A DNA stretch of 64,000 bases from JBBRHQ01 sp963720735 (GCA_963720735.1 CAVRGL010000011.1:62001-126000), one strand, 5' to 3'. Shown: positions 7,236 to 19,061, numbered from the stretch's first letter. The notes: a model not told the origin generated them from the sequence alone. Numbers and translations are program-made.

Positions 7236-9152
7236 GTGGGGAGCGCTTCGAAAGCACTCGGAGCGGTTGCGTCCCGGCGCCGCCCGGGAGTGGGGGTGGC
7301 CATCGTCCTCTTGCTGCTCGGCCTGCTCCTCCCTGCGGCCGCAGCCGCCAAGCCCAGGGATCACCACAAGTGCAAGCGCTCCCAGGCCACGGTGAAGGTC
7401 AATGGCAAGAGGAGGTGCAAACCGATCAACGCCGTCTTCCCGAAACCGCGAGTCGGTGACGAGCGGATCGCCGCCTGGACGACTGTCCTCAATCCGCCAA
7501 GGGGGCTTCGCGACCGCCGCGGCCGCAAGCTGCTCTCGCTGCTCCGTGGCCAGGGCAGCGCCGGGCGCAAGCTCTACGCCGCGCTGGCCGCGACCATGCC
7601 CGAGGGCTTCGCCCGGCTCGACGCCTTGGACGAGCCCTCGATGCGACCGCATGCGGCGCGCGCTACTTCCACATCAGGCTGCGGCGGATCCCGCATCCCC
7701 AAGGACGAAACCTTCGTCGAGAGATCGGTCGCCGGGGTCACCGTCTCGGGAGTGGAGCACTCGTCCCCGAACGGCAAGTCGCTGATCTTCAGGGCCAAGT
7801 CGGGCGACAAGTTCGTGCGGACCTCGGTCGAGGAGTCCTCCTGCGGCTCCGAGCCCCTGCCCGAGTGCCCGACCGCTGAAGGAGTCCTCCGCAGCAAGAG
7901 CTCCAGGAGCGAGCGAATCGCCTTCCTCCTCTTCGACGACGGCGACCTGGTCGGTTCGACGATCGTCACCACCGAGACCAGGGTCAGCGATCGGGGGCGC
8001 ACGGCGGAAGACGCCAGGCTCGACTTCATCGACATCGACTACTCGGTCAATACCACCGTAAATAGCGGGCCGGCCTCGGCGATGAGCACTCATCGCTTCA
8101 CGGATAGGCGCAAGGTTCTAGTCAACATGCGCACCCGTCCGGAGTCCTACGCGCCGGGCAGCGCCTCACTCTCGTCCGGCGGCGCCGCAAAGCTCGACGA
8201 CATCGACGAGAAGAGGTTCGCGACGGCGGTGGGAAACCTGATCACCGCCTATCGCTCCCGCGAGACCGGCGCGGGATTCGCGGACCAGCCGGGGAAATGC
8301 GCCGAGCTGAAGTTCTCGCCGCCCTCTGACACGCTGAAGCTGAGAAAGGGGCAGACCGGAAAGGTCAAGGTCCGGGTCGAGTCCAACGGGACCGCCGGAA
8401 ACCCGCGCGCCACGGCCGACGAGAGCGTTATCGACCTGACCAGCGCGGAGAACGCGAACGTCACACCGTCGAGCGCGAGGGGCGACGTGGTCCCCTTCGA
8501 CTACAAGGTCACCAAAGCCGGAAATGGGATCAAGGTCAGGGCCGGCTTCAAGGCGACCTCGACCGCCGGGCTCGCTGCCGACGCCAGCTGGACGCAACCG
8601 ACCGCTAAGGACGTCGTCCAGACGATCACCGGGACCTTCAGCGGGTCCTTGGATCAGCTCTTCTACGGACCCCAGGTGCATCAGACCCACTTCACCTGGA
8701 CCGGCAACGTCACCTACAAGCGGGACGACCCGGACGAGACCGGTGCGGCCGGGAGCTACACGCTCGAATCCGGCGAGGTCGACCTCACCGCCACCGGGAC
8801 CACCGCCCTCGGCTGCACGATCAACGGCAGCAAGAAGATCACTCTCGGCCCCGCCTATGGCTCGGCGACGGTCACCGGGAGCGGGCCCTACCGCTATTCG
8901 TTTGAGGTTTCGTCCCATGACTCGACCGGGCACGACTCCGGTGAGGTCGTGATGACGCTGTCGTCCTGTACGGACTTTCCCGAGCTCAACGGCACGACCA
9001 TGAACGATCTGTTCCTTGACTTCACCCTCGACACGGGCTTCGGCGCCAATGCCTCCACCTCCGCCGATGGACTCCAGTATCAGGGGAGCTATTCCATCCT
9101 TGGCGGGGCGAGCTGGACCTGGTCGCTGAGCCGCGAGACCGAGACGGGCTGA
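7236..9152 (+). CDS. secreted protein, tandem paralogue B (unknown family)
   Basis: Homologue of the protein encoded just upstream, ~638 residues, with the same signal peptide (RRRPGVGVAIVLLLLG), the same Cys/Lys cluster and long blocks of near identity such as SGCGGSRIPK, FVERSVAG, SSPNGKSLIFRAKSGDK and RSERIAFLLF. The C-terminal ~170 residues keep only scattered anchors (ITGTF, WTG, one or two Cys, a final SWTWSL). The GTG at 7236 matches the start inferred for paralogue A; an ATG at 7230 lies only 3 bases from the -10 box and would probably be outside the transcript. No enzyme motif is visible. The conserved N-terminal region with a variable C-terminal domain suggests a common scaffold presenting different binding surfaces, which is inference. 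Confidence 0.85.
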   Translation: MGSASKALGAVASRRRPGVGVAIVLLLLGLLLPAAAAAKPRDHHKCKRSQATVKVNGKRRCKPINAVFPKPRVGDERIAAWTTVLNPPRGLRDRRGRKLLSLLRGQGSAGRKLYAALAATMPEGFARLDALDEPSMRPHAARATSTSGCGGSRIPKDETFVERSVAGVTVSGVEHSSPNGKSLIFRAKSGDKFVRTSVEESSCGSEPLPECPTAEGVLRSKSSRSERIAFLLFDDGDLVGSTIVTTETRVSDRGRTAEDARLDFIDIDYSVNTTVNSGPASAMSTHRFTDRRKVLVNMRTRPESYAPGSASLSSGGAAKLDDIDEKRFATAVGNLITAYRSRETGAGFADQPGKCAELKFSPPSDTLKLRKGQTGKVKVRVESNGTAGNPRATADESVIDLTSAENANVTPSSARGDVVPFDYKVTKAGNGIKVRAGFKATSTAGLAADASWTQPTAKDVVQTITGTFSGSLDQLFYGPQVHQTHFTWTGNVTYKRDDPDETGAAGSYTLESGEVDLTATGTTALGCTINGSKKITLGPAYGSATVTGSGPYRYSFEVSSHDSTGHDSGEVVMTLSSCTDFPELNGTTMNDLFLDFTLDTGFGANASTSADGLQYQGSYSILGGASWTWSLSRETETG

Positions 9153-9170
9153 GACCGCTCCCGCTCCCGC

Positions 9171-9176
9171 TATCTT
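9171..9176 (+). promoter_or_regulatory. -10 box of uvrB, leaderless type
   Basis: TATCTT ends six bases before the uvrB GTG at 9183, and no Shine-Dalgarno sequence lies between them. No clear -35 was seen. Confidence 0.45.
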
Positions 9177-9182
9177 CGGCGG

Positions 9183-11180
9183 GTGCCCGATTTCAAGCTC
9201 AATCCCGCCTACACGCCGACCGCTGACCAGCCAGAGGCGATCGAGGGGCTGAGCGAGGGGCTCGCGGCAGGGGAGCGTTTCCAGACGCTGCTCGGCGCCA
9301 CTGGTACCGGCAAGACGTTCACGATGGCGGGCGTGGTCGAGCGAGTGCAGCGGCCCAGCCTGGTGATCGCCCACAACAAGACCCTCGCGGCGCAACTCTG
9401 CAACGAGTTCCGCGAGTTCTTCCCGGAGAACGCGGTCGAGTACTTCGTCAGCTACTACGACTATTACCAGCCCGAGGCCTACGTGCCGGCGCAGGACCTC
9501 TACATCGAGAAGGACTCCTCGATCAACGACGAGATCGACCGCCTCCGGCACGCCGCGACGGCCGCCCTGCTGGCCCGCCGCGACGTGCTGATCGTCGCCT
9601 CGGTCTCCTGCATCTATGGGATCGGCTCGCCGCAGCTCTACCAGCAGCAGATGCAGCTGTTCAAGGTCGGCGAGGAGATCGATCGCGACGAGGTCCTGCG
9701 CAAGCTGGTGAAGATGCAGTACCAGCGCAACGACGCCAATCTCGTCCGCGGCAGCTTCCGGGTGCGCGGCGAGGTGCTGGAGATCATGCCCGCCTATGCG
9801 GAGTCGGCCTACCGGATCTCGCTGTTCGGGGACGAGATCGAGGGCATCCAGCATTTCGACCCGCTGACCGGCGAGATCCTCGACGAGATCGACCACGTCG
9901 CGGTCTGGCCCGCCACCCACTACGTCACCGCGGATGAGACGCTCGAGCGGTCGGTGAGCGAGATCCGGGGGGAGCTGGAGAGCCGCACCGCCGAGCTGGA
10001 GGCCGAGGGCAAGCAGCTCGAGGCGCACCGGCTACGCCAGCGCACCCTCTACGACCTCGAGATGATCAAGGAGCTTGGCTTCACCTCGGGGATTGAGAAC
10101 TACTCGCGCATCCTCGACGGCCGCCCACCGGGGAGCCCGCCCCACACCCTGATCGACTACTTCCCCGACGACTTCGTCGTCTTCGTCGACGAGTCGCATC
10201 AGACGATCCCCCAGATCGGCGGTATGTACGAGGGCGACCGCTCCCGCAAGCAGACCCTGGTCGATTACGGGTTCCGGCTCCCCTCGGCGATCGACAACCG
10301 GCCGCTGAAGTTCGGCGAGTTCCTCGACCGGATCAACCAGCTGGTGATGGTCTCAGCGACCCCCGGTCCGTTCGAGCGCGCCGAGGCCTCGCGGACTGTC
10401 GAGCAGATCGTCCGCCCGACCGGGATCGTCGACCCCGAGATCGAGGTGCGCGAGACCCGCAACCAGATCGACGACCTGATGAACGAGATCAGGCGGCGAG
10501 CGGAGCGCGGAGACCGGGTGCTGGTCACGACCCTGACCAAGAAGATGGCCGAGGACCTGACCGGATACCTGCTCGAGTACGGGATCAAGGTCCGCTACCT
10601 GCACTCCGAGGTGGACACCCTGGAGCGGATCCAGATCGTCCGCGACCTGCGGCTCGGGGAGTACGACGTATTGGTCGGCGTCAACCTGCTGCGCGAGGGC
10701 CTCGACCTCCCCGAGGTCTCCCTGGTGGCGATCCTCGATGCCGACAAGGAGGGCTTCCTGCGGGGGGAGACCAGCCTGGTGCAGACGATCGGGCGGGCAG
10801 CGCGAAACGTCGAGGGCAAGGTGCTGATGTACGCCGACAAGGAGACCGATGCGATGCGGGCGGCGATCGGCGAGACAGACCGCCGCCGCTCGATCCAGAT
10901 CGCCTACAACGACGAGCACGGGATCACCCCGGAGACGGTGCAGAAGGGGATCTCCGAGATGACCGAGTTCCTCGCGATGGAGGACCGCGCGCCGCGCAAG
11001 CGCCGCAGCAGGCGCAGCGAGGACTTCGCCGGGCCGGAGGAGCTGGAGCGGACGATCGTCGAGCTGGAGGAGGAGATGATCGTCGCCGCCGAGGACCTCC
11101 GCTTCGAGGAGGCGGCGCGGATCCGAGACGAGCTGCGCGAGCTGCGCCGCGACCTCGAGGGGATGCGAGCCGGGGCCTAG
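9183..11180 (+). CDS. uvrB: excinuclease ABC subunit B
   Basis: DNA damage verification helicase of nucleotide excision repair; takes over the lesion from UvrA and recruits UvrC. The 665-residue protein is full length. Walker A is GATGTGKTF (~residues 38-46); the Tyr-rich beta-hairpin that inserts between strands is at ~residues 87-102 (YFVSYYDYYQPEAY); the helicase motif II is DESHQ; motifs V/VI include GVNLLREGLDLPE and QTIGRAARN; a C-terminal UVR coiled-coil for UvrC contact is at ~628-663 (EEAARIRDELRELRRDLE). GTG start with an upstream TANNNT box and no Shine-Dalgarno. uvrA lies 0.6 kb downstream. Confidence 0.98.
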   Translation: MPDFKLNPAYTPTADQPEAIEGLSEGLAAGERFQTLLGATGTGKTFTMAGVVERVQRPSLVIAHNKTLAAQLCNEFREFFPENAVEYFVSYYDYYQPEAYVPAQDLYIEKDSSINDEIDRLRHAATAALLARRDVLIVASVSCIYGIGSPQLYQQQMQLFKVGEEIDRDEVLRKLVKMQYQRNDANLVRGSFRVRGEVLEIMPAYAESAYRISLFGDEIEGIQHFDPLTGEILDEIDHVAVWPATHYVTADETLERSVSEIRGELESRTAELEAEGKQLEAHRLRQRTLYDLEMIKELGFTSGIENYSRILDGRPPGSPPHTLIDYFPDDFVVFVDESHQTIPQIGGMYEGDRSRKQTLVDYGFRLPSAIDNRPLKFGEFLDRINQLVMVSATPGPFERAEASRTVEQIVRPTGIVDPEIEVRETRNQIDDLMNEIRRRAERGDRVLVTTLTKKMAEDLTGYLLEYGIKVRYLHSEVDTLERIQIVRDLRLGEYDVLVGVNLLREGLDLPEVSLVAILDADKEGFLRGETSLVQTIGRAARNVEGKVLMYADKETDAMRAAIGETDRRRSIQIAYNDEHGITPETVQKGISEMTEFLAMEDRAPRKRRSRRSEDFAGPEELERTIVELEEEMIVAAEDLRFEEAARIRDELRELRRDLEGMRAGA

Positions 11181-11187
11181 GGCCCGC

Positions 11188-11193
11188 TAGGCT
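11188..11193 (+). promoter_or_regulatory. -10-like box of the gene at 11202
   Basis: TAGGCT with eight bases to the ATG at 11202 and no ribosome binding site; fits a leaderless start inside the uvrB-uvrA interval. Confidence 0.4.
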
Positions 11194-11201
11194 CGGAGCC
11201 A

Positions 11202-11708
11202 ATGCCCGTCTCACGCGAAGAGATCCTCAGGCAGGTCTCCGGAGCGATCGACGCCGCCGAGGAGCGCGCCGCGGAGATCGAACGCGACGCCCGCGAAAGG
11301 GCCGAGACGATCCTCGCCGAGGCCCGCGCCGAGGCGAAGCGCATCCTCGATCGCGCCCAGTCGGCGGTCGCCGGGCTGGCCGCCGAGATAACCGGGGAGG
11401 TTCCCGAGCCGCCGTCGCCTGCGCCGGAGCCGGACCCTGCACCCGAGCCGGAGCCCCCGGCCGACCCCGAGCCAGCTCCCGGCCCCGTGCCGGAGCCGAC
11501 GCCGCTGCCCGAGCCGCCCTCCGAGGAGCCGCCGCCCGCCGCCGCGGATGCGCCGAACGGGAACGTCGACGGTGCCCGGCTGGTGGCGATGAAGATGGCG
11601 CTCGAGGGCTCCTCGCGCGAAGAGGTGGCCGAGCGCCTCGCCGAGGGCCACGCTCTGGAGGACAGCGGGGACCTGATCGACGACGTTTTCGCCCGCATCA
11701 AGCGCTAA
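11202..11708 (+). CDS. coiled-coil, Pro/Glu-rich protein of unknown function
   Basis: A 168-residue protein in three parts. Residues 1-~62 form an Ala/Glu/Arg coiled coil (EERAAEIERDARERAETILAE) resembling DivIVA- or ATP-synthase-b-like helices. Residues ~65-120 are a Pro-Glu-Pro linker of very low complexity. Residues ~128-168 form a small helical module (ARLVAMKMALEGSSREEVAERLAEG) of the kind seen at the end of some actinobacterial DivIVA-like and SMC-like proteins. It lies between uvrB and uvrA, but no repair motif is visible. Composition is extreme in the linker, so homology searches there would mislead. Confidence 0.75.
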   Translation: MPVSREEILRQVSGAIDAAEERAAEIERDARERAETILAEARAEAKRILDRAQSAVAGLAAEITGEVPEPPSPAPEPDPAPEPEPPADPEPAPGPVPEPTPLPEPPSEEPPPAAADAPNGNVDGARLVAMKMALEGSSREEVAERLAEGHALEDSGDLIDDVFARIKR

Positions 11709-11760
11709 CTGCCGCCAGCGGGGGAGGCCCTGGCTACACGGGAACGCCCGTTCGCCCCCC

Positions 11761-11766
11761 TAGAAT
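11761..11766 (+). promoter_or_regulatory. -10 box of uvrA, leaderless type
   Basis: TAGAAT with eight bases to the uvrA ATG at 11775; no Shine-Dalgarno. Confidence 0.45.
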
Positions 11767-11774
11767 CGTCCCGG

Positions 11775-14657
<2,883 letters not shown>

Positions 14658-14664
14658 GGGGCGG

Positions 14665-15633
14665 TCAGCTGCGGAACAGCAGCGAGGCGCCGATCGCGCC
14701 GCCCAGGTCGCCGAGCTCGGCGACCAGGACCTTCGGGGGACGGTCGTCCGAGAACAGGTGCTTGCCCATCTCCCCCTCGATCTGCTCGGCGAAACGCTCG
14801 CCGAAGCGCACCCCGAGGCCGCCGCCGATGATCACGCACTCGACGTCGAGCAGGTTGACCGCGGAGGCGATCCCGGTCCCGAGGTAGCGGATCGCGCGTC
14901 TGATCAGGCTCTCGGCGAGGTGGTCCTTGTCGCGCAGGGCGTGCTCCCAGACGGCGCTGGTCAGCCGGTCCCGGCCGCGGTGCTTCATGATGTTGAACAG
15001 GTCCGTCTCGACGCCGGCCTCCTGCTCGCGCCGGGCCTTGGCCTCCATCGCCGCCCGTCCCGCATAGGCCTCCAGGCAGCCCCGCCGCCCGCAGGGGCAT
15101 CGCGCCCCGTTTCGCTTCACCACCGTATGGCCTATCTCGCCCGCCGCGCCCCGGCCCAGCCACGGCTCGCCGCCGAGGATCAGGCCGCCGCCGACGCCGG
15201 TCCCCCAGAAGACCCCGATCAGCGATTCGTAGGGCTTCCCGGCGCCGAGGTGGAACTCCGCCTCGGTCGCCACCTGGACGTCGTTGCCGATCCGGACGTC
15301 GGTGCCGAGCGCCTCCGAGAGGTTCTCGGCGAGGGGAAAGCTGCCGTCCCAGCCGGGCAGGTTCTTCGCCGCGCTGACCACTCCGGTCTTCTCGTCTGCA
15401 TCGCCGGGGGAGCCGACTCCGACGCCGGCCAGGTCGGAGGTCGCGATGCCGGCCTGCTCAGCCGCCTCGCGCAGCGCTTCGGCCATCTCCCGCGCGACGT
15501 CCTCCGGTCCGCCCTCGGTGGGCGTGGGGCGGCGGGCCTGTCCCGATATTCCTCCACGAGGACCGACGATCGCGGTCTGGATCTTCGTCCCGCCGAGGTC
15601 GATGCCTCCGCGGAGGTCGCCTGCAGCAGTCAT
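14665..15633 (-). CDS. ROK-family sugar kinase (glucokinase-like)
   Basis: Probable ATP-dependent hexose kinase, cytoplasmic. The 322-residue protein opens with GGIDLGGTKIQTAIV, the DxGxT phosphate-1 motif of the ROK/actin-like fold. The ROK zinc site is intact: an upstream His in EIGHTV followed by CPCGRRGCLE. The catalytic Asp region GNDVQVATEAE and the second phosphate motif (VWEHALRD ... INLLDVE) are present. There is no N-terminal HTH, so it is a kinase and not a ROK repressor. Glucose or N-acetylhexosamine are both possible substrates. The ATG is preceded by AAGGGAGAA. Confidence 0.9.
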   Translation of the reverse strand: MTAAGDLRGGIDLGGTKIQTAIVGPRGGISGQARRPTPTEGGPEDVAREMAEALREAAEQAGIATSDLAGVGVGSPGDADEKTGVVSAAKNLPGWDGSFPLAENLSEALGTDVRIGNDVQVATEAEFHLGAGKPYESLIGVFWGTGVGGGLILGGEPWLGRGAAGEIGHTVVKRNGARCPCGRRGCLEAYAGRAAMEAKARREQEAGVETDLFNIMKHRGRDRLTSAVWEHALRDKDHLAESLIRRAIRYLGTGIASAVNLLDVECVIIGGGLGVRFGERFAEQIEGEMGKHLFSDDRPPKVLVAELGDLGGAIGASLLFRS

Positions 15634-15721
15634 CGTTCTCCCTTCTCGGGCCGTCCCATGCGCGGACCTCCTCTCGCTTGCGTGCGGACCCTACTGCCGC
15701 CGCCTTTGGAAAGCTAGACCG

Positions 15722-16327
15722 ATGACCGAGCTTCGGGGCTGGAGGTTGTGGTGGGTGAAGCGCCGCTGGTACGAGCGCAACCGGCGGCCGCTGCGGCGAT
15801 GGCGGATCAACCGCCACATGGCCCGCGCCGGGGCATTCATCCGCTTCCCGGTGGAGGGGGAGGTGCTGGAGGCCCTCGACGAGGGCAGGCTGACGATCGG
15901 CAACGCGACCCTGCTGGAGCCCGGTTGCTGGATCACGATGTCGCCTCAGGCCTCGATCGTGATCGGCGAGGGATGCTTTCTCAACCGCAACACGATGCTG
16001 GCCGCGCAGAAGCGGCTCGAGATCGGCGACCACGTGATGTTCGCCAACGGGTGCTTCGTCGGCGACGCTGACCACCGCTTCGACGACCCGGAGCTGCCGA
16101 TCACATGGCAGGGGTTCACCTCCAAGGGCCCGGTTCGGATCGGCTCCAACTGCTGGTTCGGCGTCAACTGCGTGGTAACCGCCGGGGTCAGCATCGGCGA
16201 TCGCTGCGTGATCGGCGCGAACTCGGTGGTGACCGAGGATCTGCCGCCGAGGACGATTGCGGCCGGCGCCCCGGCGAAGCCGATCCGCGAGATCGAGTTC
16301 CGGCCGCGGGGGAGCGAAGGCGAGTGA
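15722..16327 (+). CDS. left-handed beta-helix (hexapeptide) acyltransferase
   Basis: A 201-residue transferase of the maltose/virginiamycin O-acetyltransferase fold. After a basic N-terminus (WWVKRRWYERNRRPLRRW) the sequence runs into hexapeptide repeats ([LIV]-G-x4): IVIGEG, LEIGDH, VRIGSN, VSIGDR, VIGANSVV, ending in the diagnostic IAAGAPAKPI. A candidate catalytic His is in GDADHRF (~residue 120). The acyl acceptor is unknown; sugars of surface polysaccharides are usual. I took the ATG at 15722, since the longer in-frame extension is antisense to the ROK gene. The lipoprotein gene behind it overlaps its stop. Confidence 0.88.
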   Translation: MTELRGWRLWWVKRRWYERNRRPLRRWRINRHMARAGAFIRFPVEGEVLEALDEGRLTIGNATLLEPGCWITMSPQASIVIGEGCFLNRNTMLAAQKRLEIGDHVMFANGCFVGDADHRFDDPELPITWQGFTSKGPVRIGSNCWFGVNCVVTAGVSIGDRCVIGANSVVTEDLPPRTIAAGAPAKPIREIEFRPRGSEGE

Positions 16328-16854
16328 GGCAGGTTCCTTGCGCCCTGGCGGCCCTTGCAATTGCATTCAGCGGCTGCGGCGGAGGTTCAGGAGACGCCGT
16401 GTCCAGCGGCACTACAACCCTGGACACGGCGACAAGCGGACAGCAACCGGCGCCGAAGACGACCAAGAAGAAGAGGCCGCACGTCTATCCGGTTCCATCG
16501 GTCATCGTGCCGAAGGATCCGGAGAAGGCGATAAAGGGTGCGGTCGAGGCCGTCCTCGCTCCCCATCCGCCCGGCCGGGCCAGCGTCTTCACAGCCTGTG
16601 GGTTCTACGTCACAGACCGCTACCTGCAGACCACCTATGGCGGCCGCCAGGGCTGCGTGCGCGCACTTGTCCCGGGCAGCGCGGCCGACGAGGTGAAGGT
16701 CTCGGCGGTCGTCGTGCGCGGCGACCGCGCCACGGCCCGCGCCGTGCCTACGGGCGGCCCGTCGAGCGGCGAGACGATCACCGTGCACCTCGTGCGCTAC
16801 AGGTCCTACTGGAAGGTCGACTCGCTGCGCTCAAACGCCCCGGTCGGCCCTTAG
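16324..16854 (+). CDS. putative lipoprotein of unknown function
   Basis: A 176-residue protein whose GTG start overlaps the acyltransferase stop (GTGA). The N-terminus is a lipoprotein signal: ALAALAIAFSGC, with the acylated Cys at ~residue 18, then a Gly/Ser/Thr-rich tether and a Lys-rich segment. The folded C-terminal part (~residues 65-176) has two Cys (TACGFYV and RQGCV) and a beta-rich pattern ending YWKVDSL, reminiscent of NTF2-like extracytoplasmic domains. The exact family is not recognised. Surface location is inferred from the lipobox. Confidence 0.82.
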   Translation: MRQVPCALAALAIAFSGCGGGSGDAVSSGTTTLDTATSGQQPAPKTTKKKRPHVYPVPSVIVPKDPEKAIKGAVEAVLAPHPPGRASVFTACGFYVTDRYLQTTYGGRQGCVRALVPGSAADEVKVSAVVVRGDRATARAVPTGGPSSGETITVHLVRYRSYWKVDSLRSNAPVGP

Positions 16855-16860
16855 CTCCGT

Positions 16861-17250
16861 TCAGCCGAGGATCTGGACGATCACGGTTCGCTCGCGGGGG
16901 CGGTCGTCGAAGTCGATCAGGACCAGCTGCTGCCACGTCCCAAGCGCCAGTCGCCCGCCGTTGACCGGAATCGTCTCCGCGGGCCCGATCACCGAGGCCC
17001 GCTGGTGCGCGTGAGAGTTGGTGTCGTGGTTGAGCCGGTTGTGCTCGTAGTCGCCGGCCGCCGGGATGAGGCGCTCGAGCATCGCCCCGAGGTCCTGTAC
17101 CCCGCCCGGCTCGTACTCCATCGTCGTGATCGCCGCGGTCGAGCCGCGGACGAAGGCGAGCGCCTGCGCCAGCTCGACCCCCGCCCCGTCGACCACCCGC
17201 TGCACCCCGGCGGTGATGTCGATCGTGTCCCCGTCCCCGCGCGTGGACAC
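16861..17250 (-). CDS. YjbQ/UPF0047 family protein
   Basis: Small cytoplasmic protein of the YjbQ (UPF0047) family, for which a weak thiamine-phosphate synthase side activity has been described but whose true role is unsettled. The 129 residues include the family's His-rich signature near HNRLNHDTNSHAHQR and the closing pattern LGTWQQLVLIDFD. The GTG at 17250 follows in-frame codons that read TVHSGEIR, which also matches how homologues begin, so the true start may be a CTG about 27 bases upstream overlapping the end of panB. It follows panB closely and probably shares its transcript. Confidence 0.85.
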   Translation of the reverse strand: MSTRGDGDTIDITAGVQRVVDGAGVELAQALAFVRGSTAAITTMEYEPGGVQDLGAMLERLIPAAGDYEHNRLNHDTNSHAHQRASVIGPAETIPVNGGRLALGTWQQLVLIDFDDRPRERTVIVQILG

Positions 17251-17273
17251 TCTGATCTCCCCGCTGTGGACCG

Positions 17274-18191
17274 TCAGGGCAGCGGTTCCCAGTCCCAGCT
17301 CGCCGAGGAGCTGAGGCCCTCCTGGTCGAGATACCGGGTCAGCTCCGCCAGCTCCCCGGGCTCGACCGCGTAGGCGTGCCCGGGGCCGGGGAACGCGCCG
17401 GCACGGACCTCGGCCACGTAGTCGCGCAGCCCGCTGACCATCGCCTGCCGGGTCTCGGCGAAGCGCTTGACGAACTTGGGCAGGTGCCCCTCCGTGATCC
17501 CGAGCAGGTCGTGGAAGACGAGTACCTGGCCGGCGGTCGAGGGGCCCGCGCCGATCCCGATCGTCGGCACCTCGAGGCGCTTGACGATCTCCTCGGTGAC
17601 CGCAGCCGGCACCGCTTCGAAGACGATCGCGAAGCAGCCGACCGCCTCCAGCGCCAACGCATCGGCGGCGAGCCTGGCGGCCCGCTCCGCGGTGCGGCCC
17701 TGGGTCTTGTAGCCGCCGAGCGCCGTGGCACTCTGGGGGGTGAGGCCGACGTGACCCATCACCGGGATGCCGGCGCCGACTATGGCCCGGGCCCGGTCCA
17801 CGGAGGTGCCGCCGCCCTCGAGCTTGACCACCTGGCAGCCGGTCTCCTTGACCAGCCGCTGGGCACTGGAGATCGCCTGCTCGTTGCTGACCTCGTAGGA
17901 GCCCATCGGCATGTCGCCCACCATCAGCGGCGTTCGCAAACCGCGGCGCACAGCCTTGCCCAGCATCGCCATCTCGTCCATCGAGACCGGCTCGGTCCCC
18001 GAATAGCCGAGCACCGTGACGGCGGCGGTGTCGCCGACGAGGACGATGTCCACCCCTGCCTCCTCGGCCACCTGCGCCGAGGGGAAGTCGTAGGCGGTGA
18101 CCATCACGATCGGCTCGCCCGCGGCCTTCATCTCGGCCAGCCGGGGGAGGGTGACCGGTGGACGCTGGTTCTCCTCTTCGCTGGTTCTCAT
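17274..18191 (-). CDS. panB: 3-methyl-2-oxobutanoate hydroxymethyltransferase
   Basis: First committed step of pantothenate synthesis: transfers a hydroxymethyl group from methylene-tetrahydrofolate to 2-oxoisovalerate to give ketopantoate. The 305-residue TIM barrel shows the metal-binding Asp in DIVLVGDT, the GDMPMGSYE motif, VKLEGG, PVMGHVGLTPQ and IGIGAGP. The ATG has AAGGGAGAG upstream. It is the third gene of a minus-strand pantothenate operon, 21 bases after panC. Confidence 0.97.
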   Translation of the reverse strand: MRTSEEENQRPPVTLPRLAEMKAAGEPIVMVTAYDFPSAQVAEEAGVDIVLVGDTAAVTVLGYSGTEPVSMDEMAMLGKAVRRGLRTPLMVGDMPMGSYEVSNEQAISSAQRLVKETGCQVVKLEGGGTSVDRARAIVGAGIPVMGHVGLTPQSATALGGYKTQGRTAERAARLAADALALEAVGCFAIVFEAVPAAVTEEIVKRLEVPTIGIGAGPSTAGQVLVFHDLLGITEGHLPKFVKRFAETRQAMVSGLRDYVAEVRAGAFPGPGHAYAVEPGELAELTRYLDQEGLSSSASWDWEPLP

Positions 18192-18212
18192 CCGACTCTC
18201 CCTTTCATGCGT

Positions 18213-19061
18213 TCATGGCTCGACGACGATGTTGTCTATGAGGCGGGTTCCGCCGATCCGGGCGGCCACCGCGACCAGCACCGGGCGTCCGTTCAGCTCG
18301 GTCGCCGGCCTGAGGTCCTCGGGGTCGCGGGCCTCGAGGTATTCGGGCTCGATCCCGGCGGCGCGGAGCTCCCCGCGCGCCGCCTCCAGCCCCGCCTCCA
18401 GCGAGCTGCTCCGCGAGCCCTCCTCGGCGGCTCGCAGAGCGCGGAAGATCGCGGTTGCCCGCTCGCGCTCGGCCGGTTCGAGGTAGGAGTTGCGCGAGCT
18501 CATCGCGAGGCCATCGGGCTCCCGCACGGTCGGCAGCACGGCGATCCGGACCGGGAAGTCGAGATCGGCGGCCATCCTGCGGATCACCGCCGCCTGCTGG
18601 GCATCCTTCTGCCCGAAGTAGGCGACCTCCGGATCGACGCAGTTGAACAGCTTCGCGACGACGGTCGTCACCCCGCGGAAGTGCTCCGGGCCGCGGCTCG
18701 CGGGGTCTCCGCAGAGAACCTCGGTGAGGCGGCCGACCTCTACACGGGTGGTGAAGCCCGGTGGGTAAACCTCCTCGATCGGGGGTGCGTAGACGACGTC
18801 CACTCCCTCCGCGCGCGCTAGGCCGAGGTCGCGCCCTTCGTCGCGGGGGTAGCGCTCGAGGTCCTCGCCGGGGCCGAACTGGGCGGGATTGACGAACAGG
18901 CTCATGACCACGACCTCGCACTCCTGACGGGCGCGGCGCATCAGTGAGAGGTGACCCTCATGGAGGGAGCCCATCGTCGGCACCAGGCCCGTGGTTTCGC
19001 CGCCGGCACGCAGCTCGGCGAGCTCGCGTCTCAGGCCGGCCCGGTCTCGCACCACCTTCAT
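18213..19061 (-). CDS. panC: pantothenate synthetase (pantoate--beta-alanine ligase)
   Basis: Joins pantoate and beta-alanine with ATP to give pantothenate. The 282-residue protein has the nucleotidyl-transferase motif PTMGSLHEGHLSLMRRA (HxGH-type, ~residues 28-44), VSLFVNPAQFGPGEDLERYPR and the KMSKS-like MSSRNSYL. Its ATG overlaps the stop of the upstream DUF2520 gene by 4 bases, so translation is coupled. No panD is seen in this window. Confidence 0.97.
   Translation of the reverse strand: MKVVRDRAGLRRELAELRAGGETTGLVPTMGSLHEGHLSLMRRARQECEVVVMSLFVNPAQFGPGEDLERYPRDEGRDLGLARAEGVDVVYAPPIEEVYPPGFTTRVEVGRLTEVLCGDPASRGPEHFRGVTTVVAKLFNCVDPEVAYFGQKDAQQAAVIRRMAADLDFPVRIAVLPTVREPDGLAMSSRNSYLEPAERERATAIFRALRAAEEGSRSSSLEAGLEAARGELRAAGIEPEYLEARDPEDLRPATELNGRPVLVAVAARIGGTRLIDNIVVEP

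Noticed and set aside
8166..10028. 620-codon minus-strand frame across paralogue B and uvrB
   Set aside because: Crosses a gene boundary on the other strand and has no motif.
15284..15721. N-terminal extension of the hexapeptide acyltransferase
   Set aside because: It is antisense to the ROK kinase and unlike any acyltransferase N-terminus.
17376..18821. 481-codon plus-strand frame opposite panB/panC
   Set aside because: panB and panC are unambiguous; the frame is a shadow.
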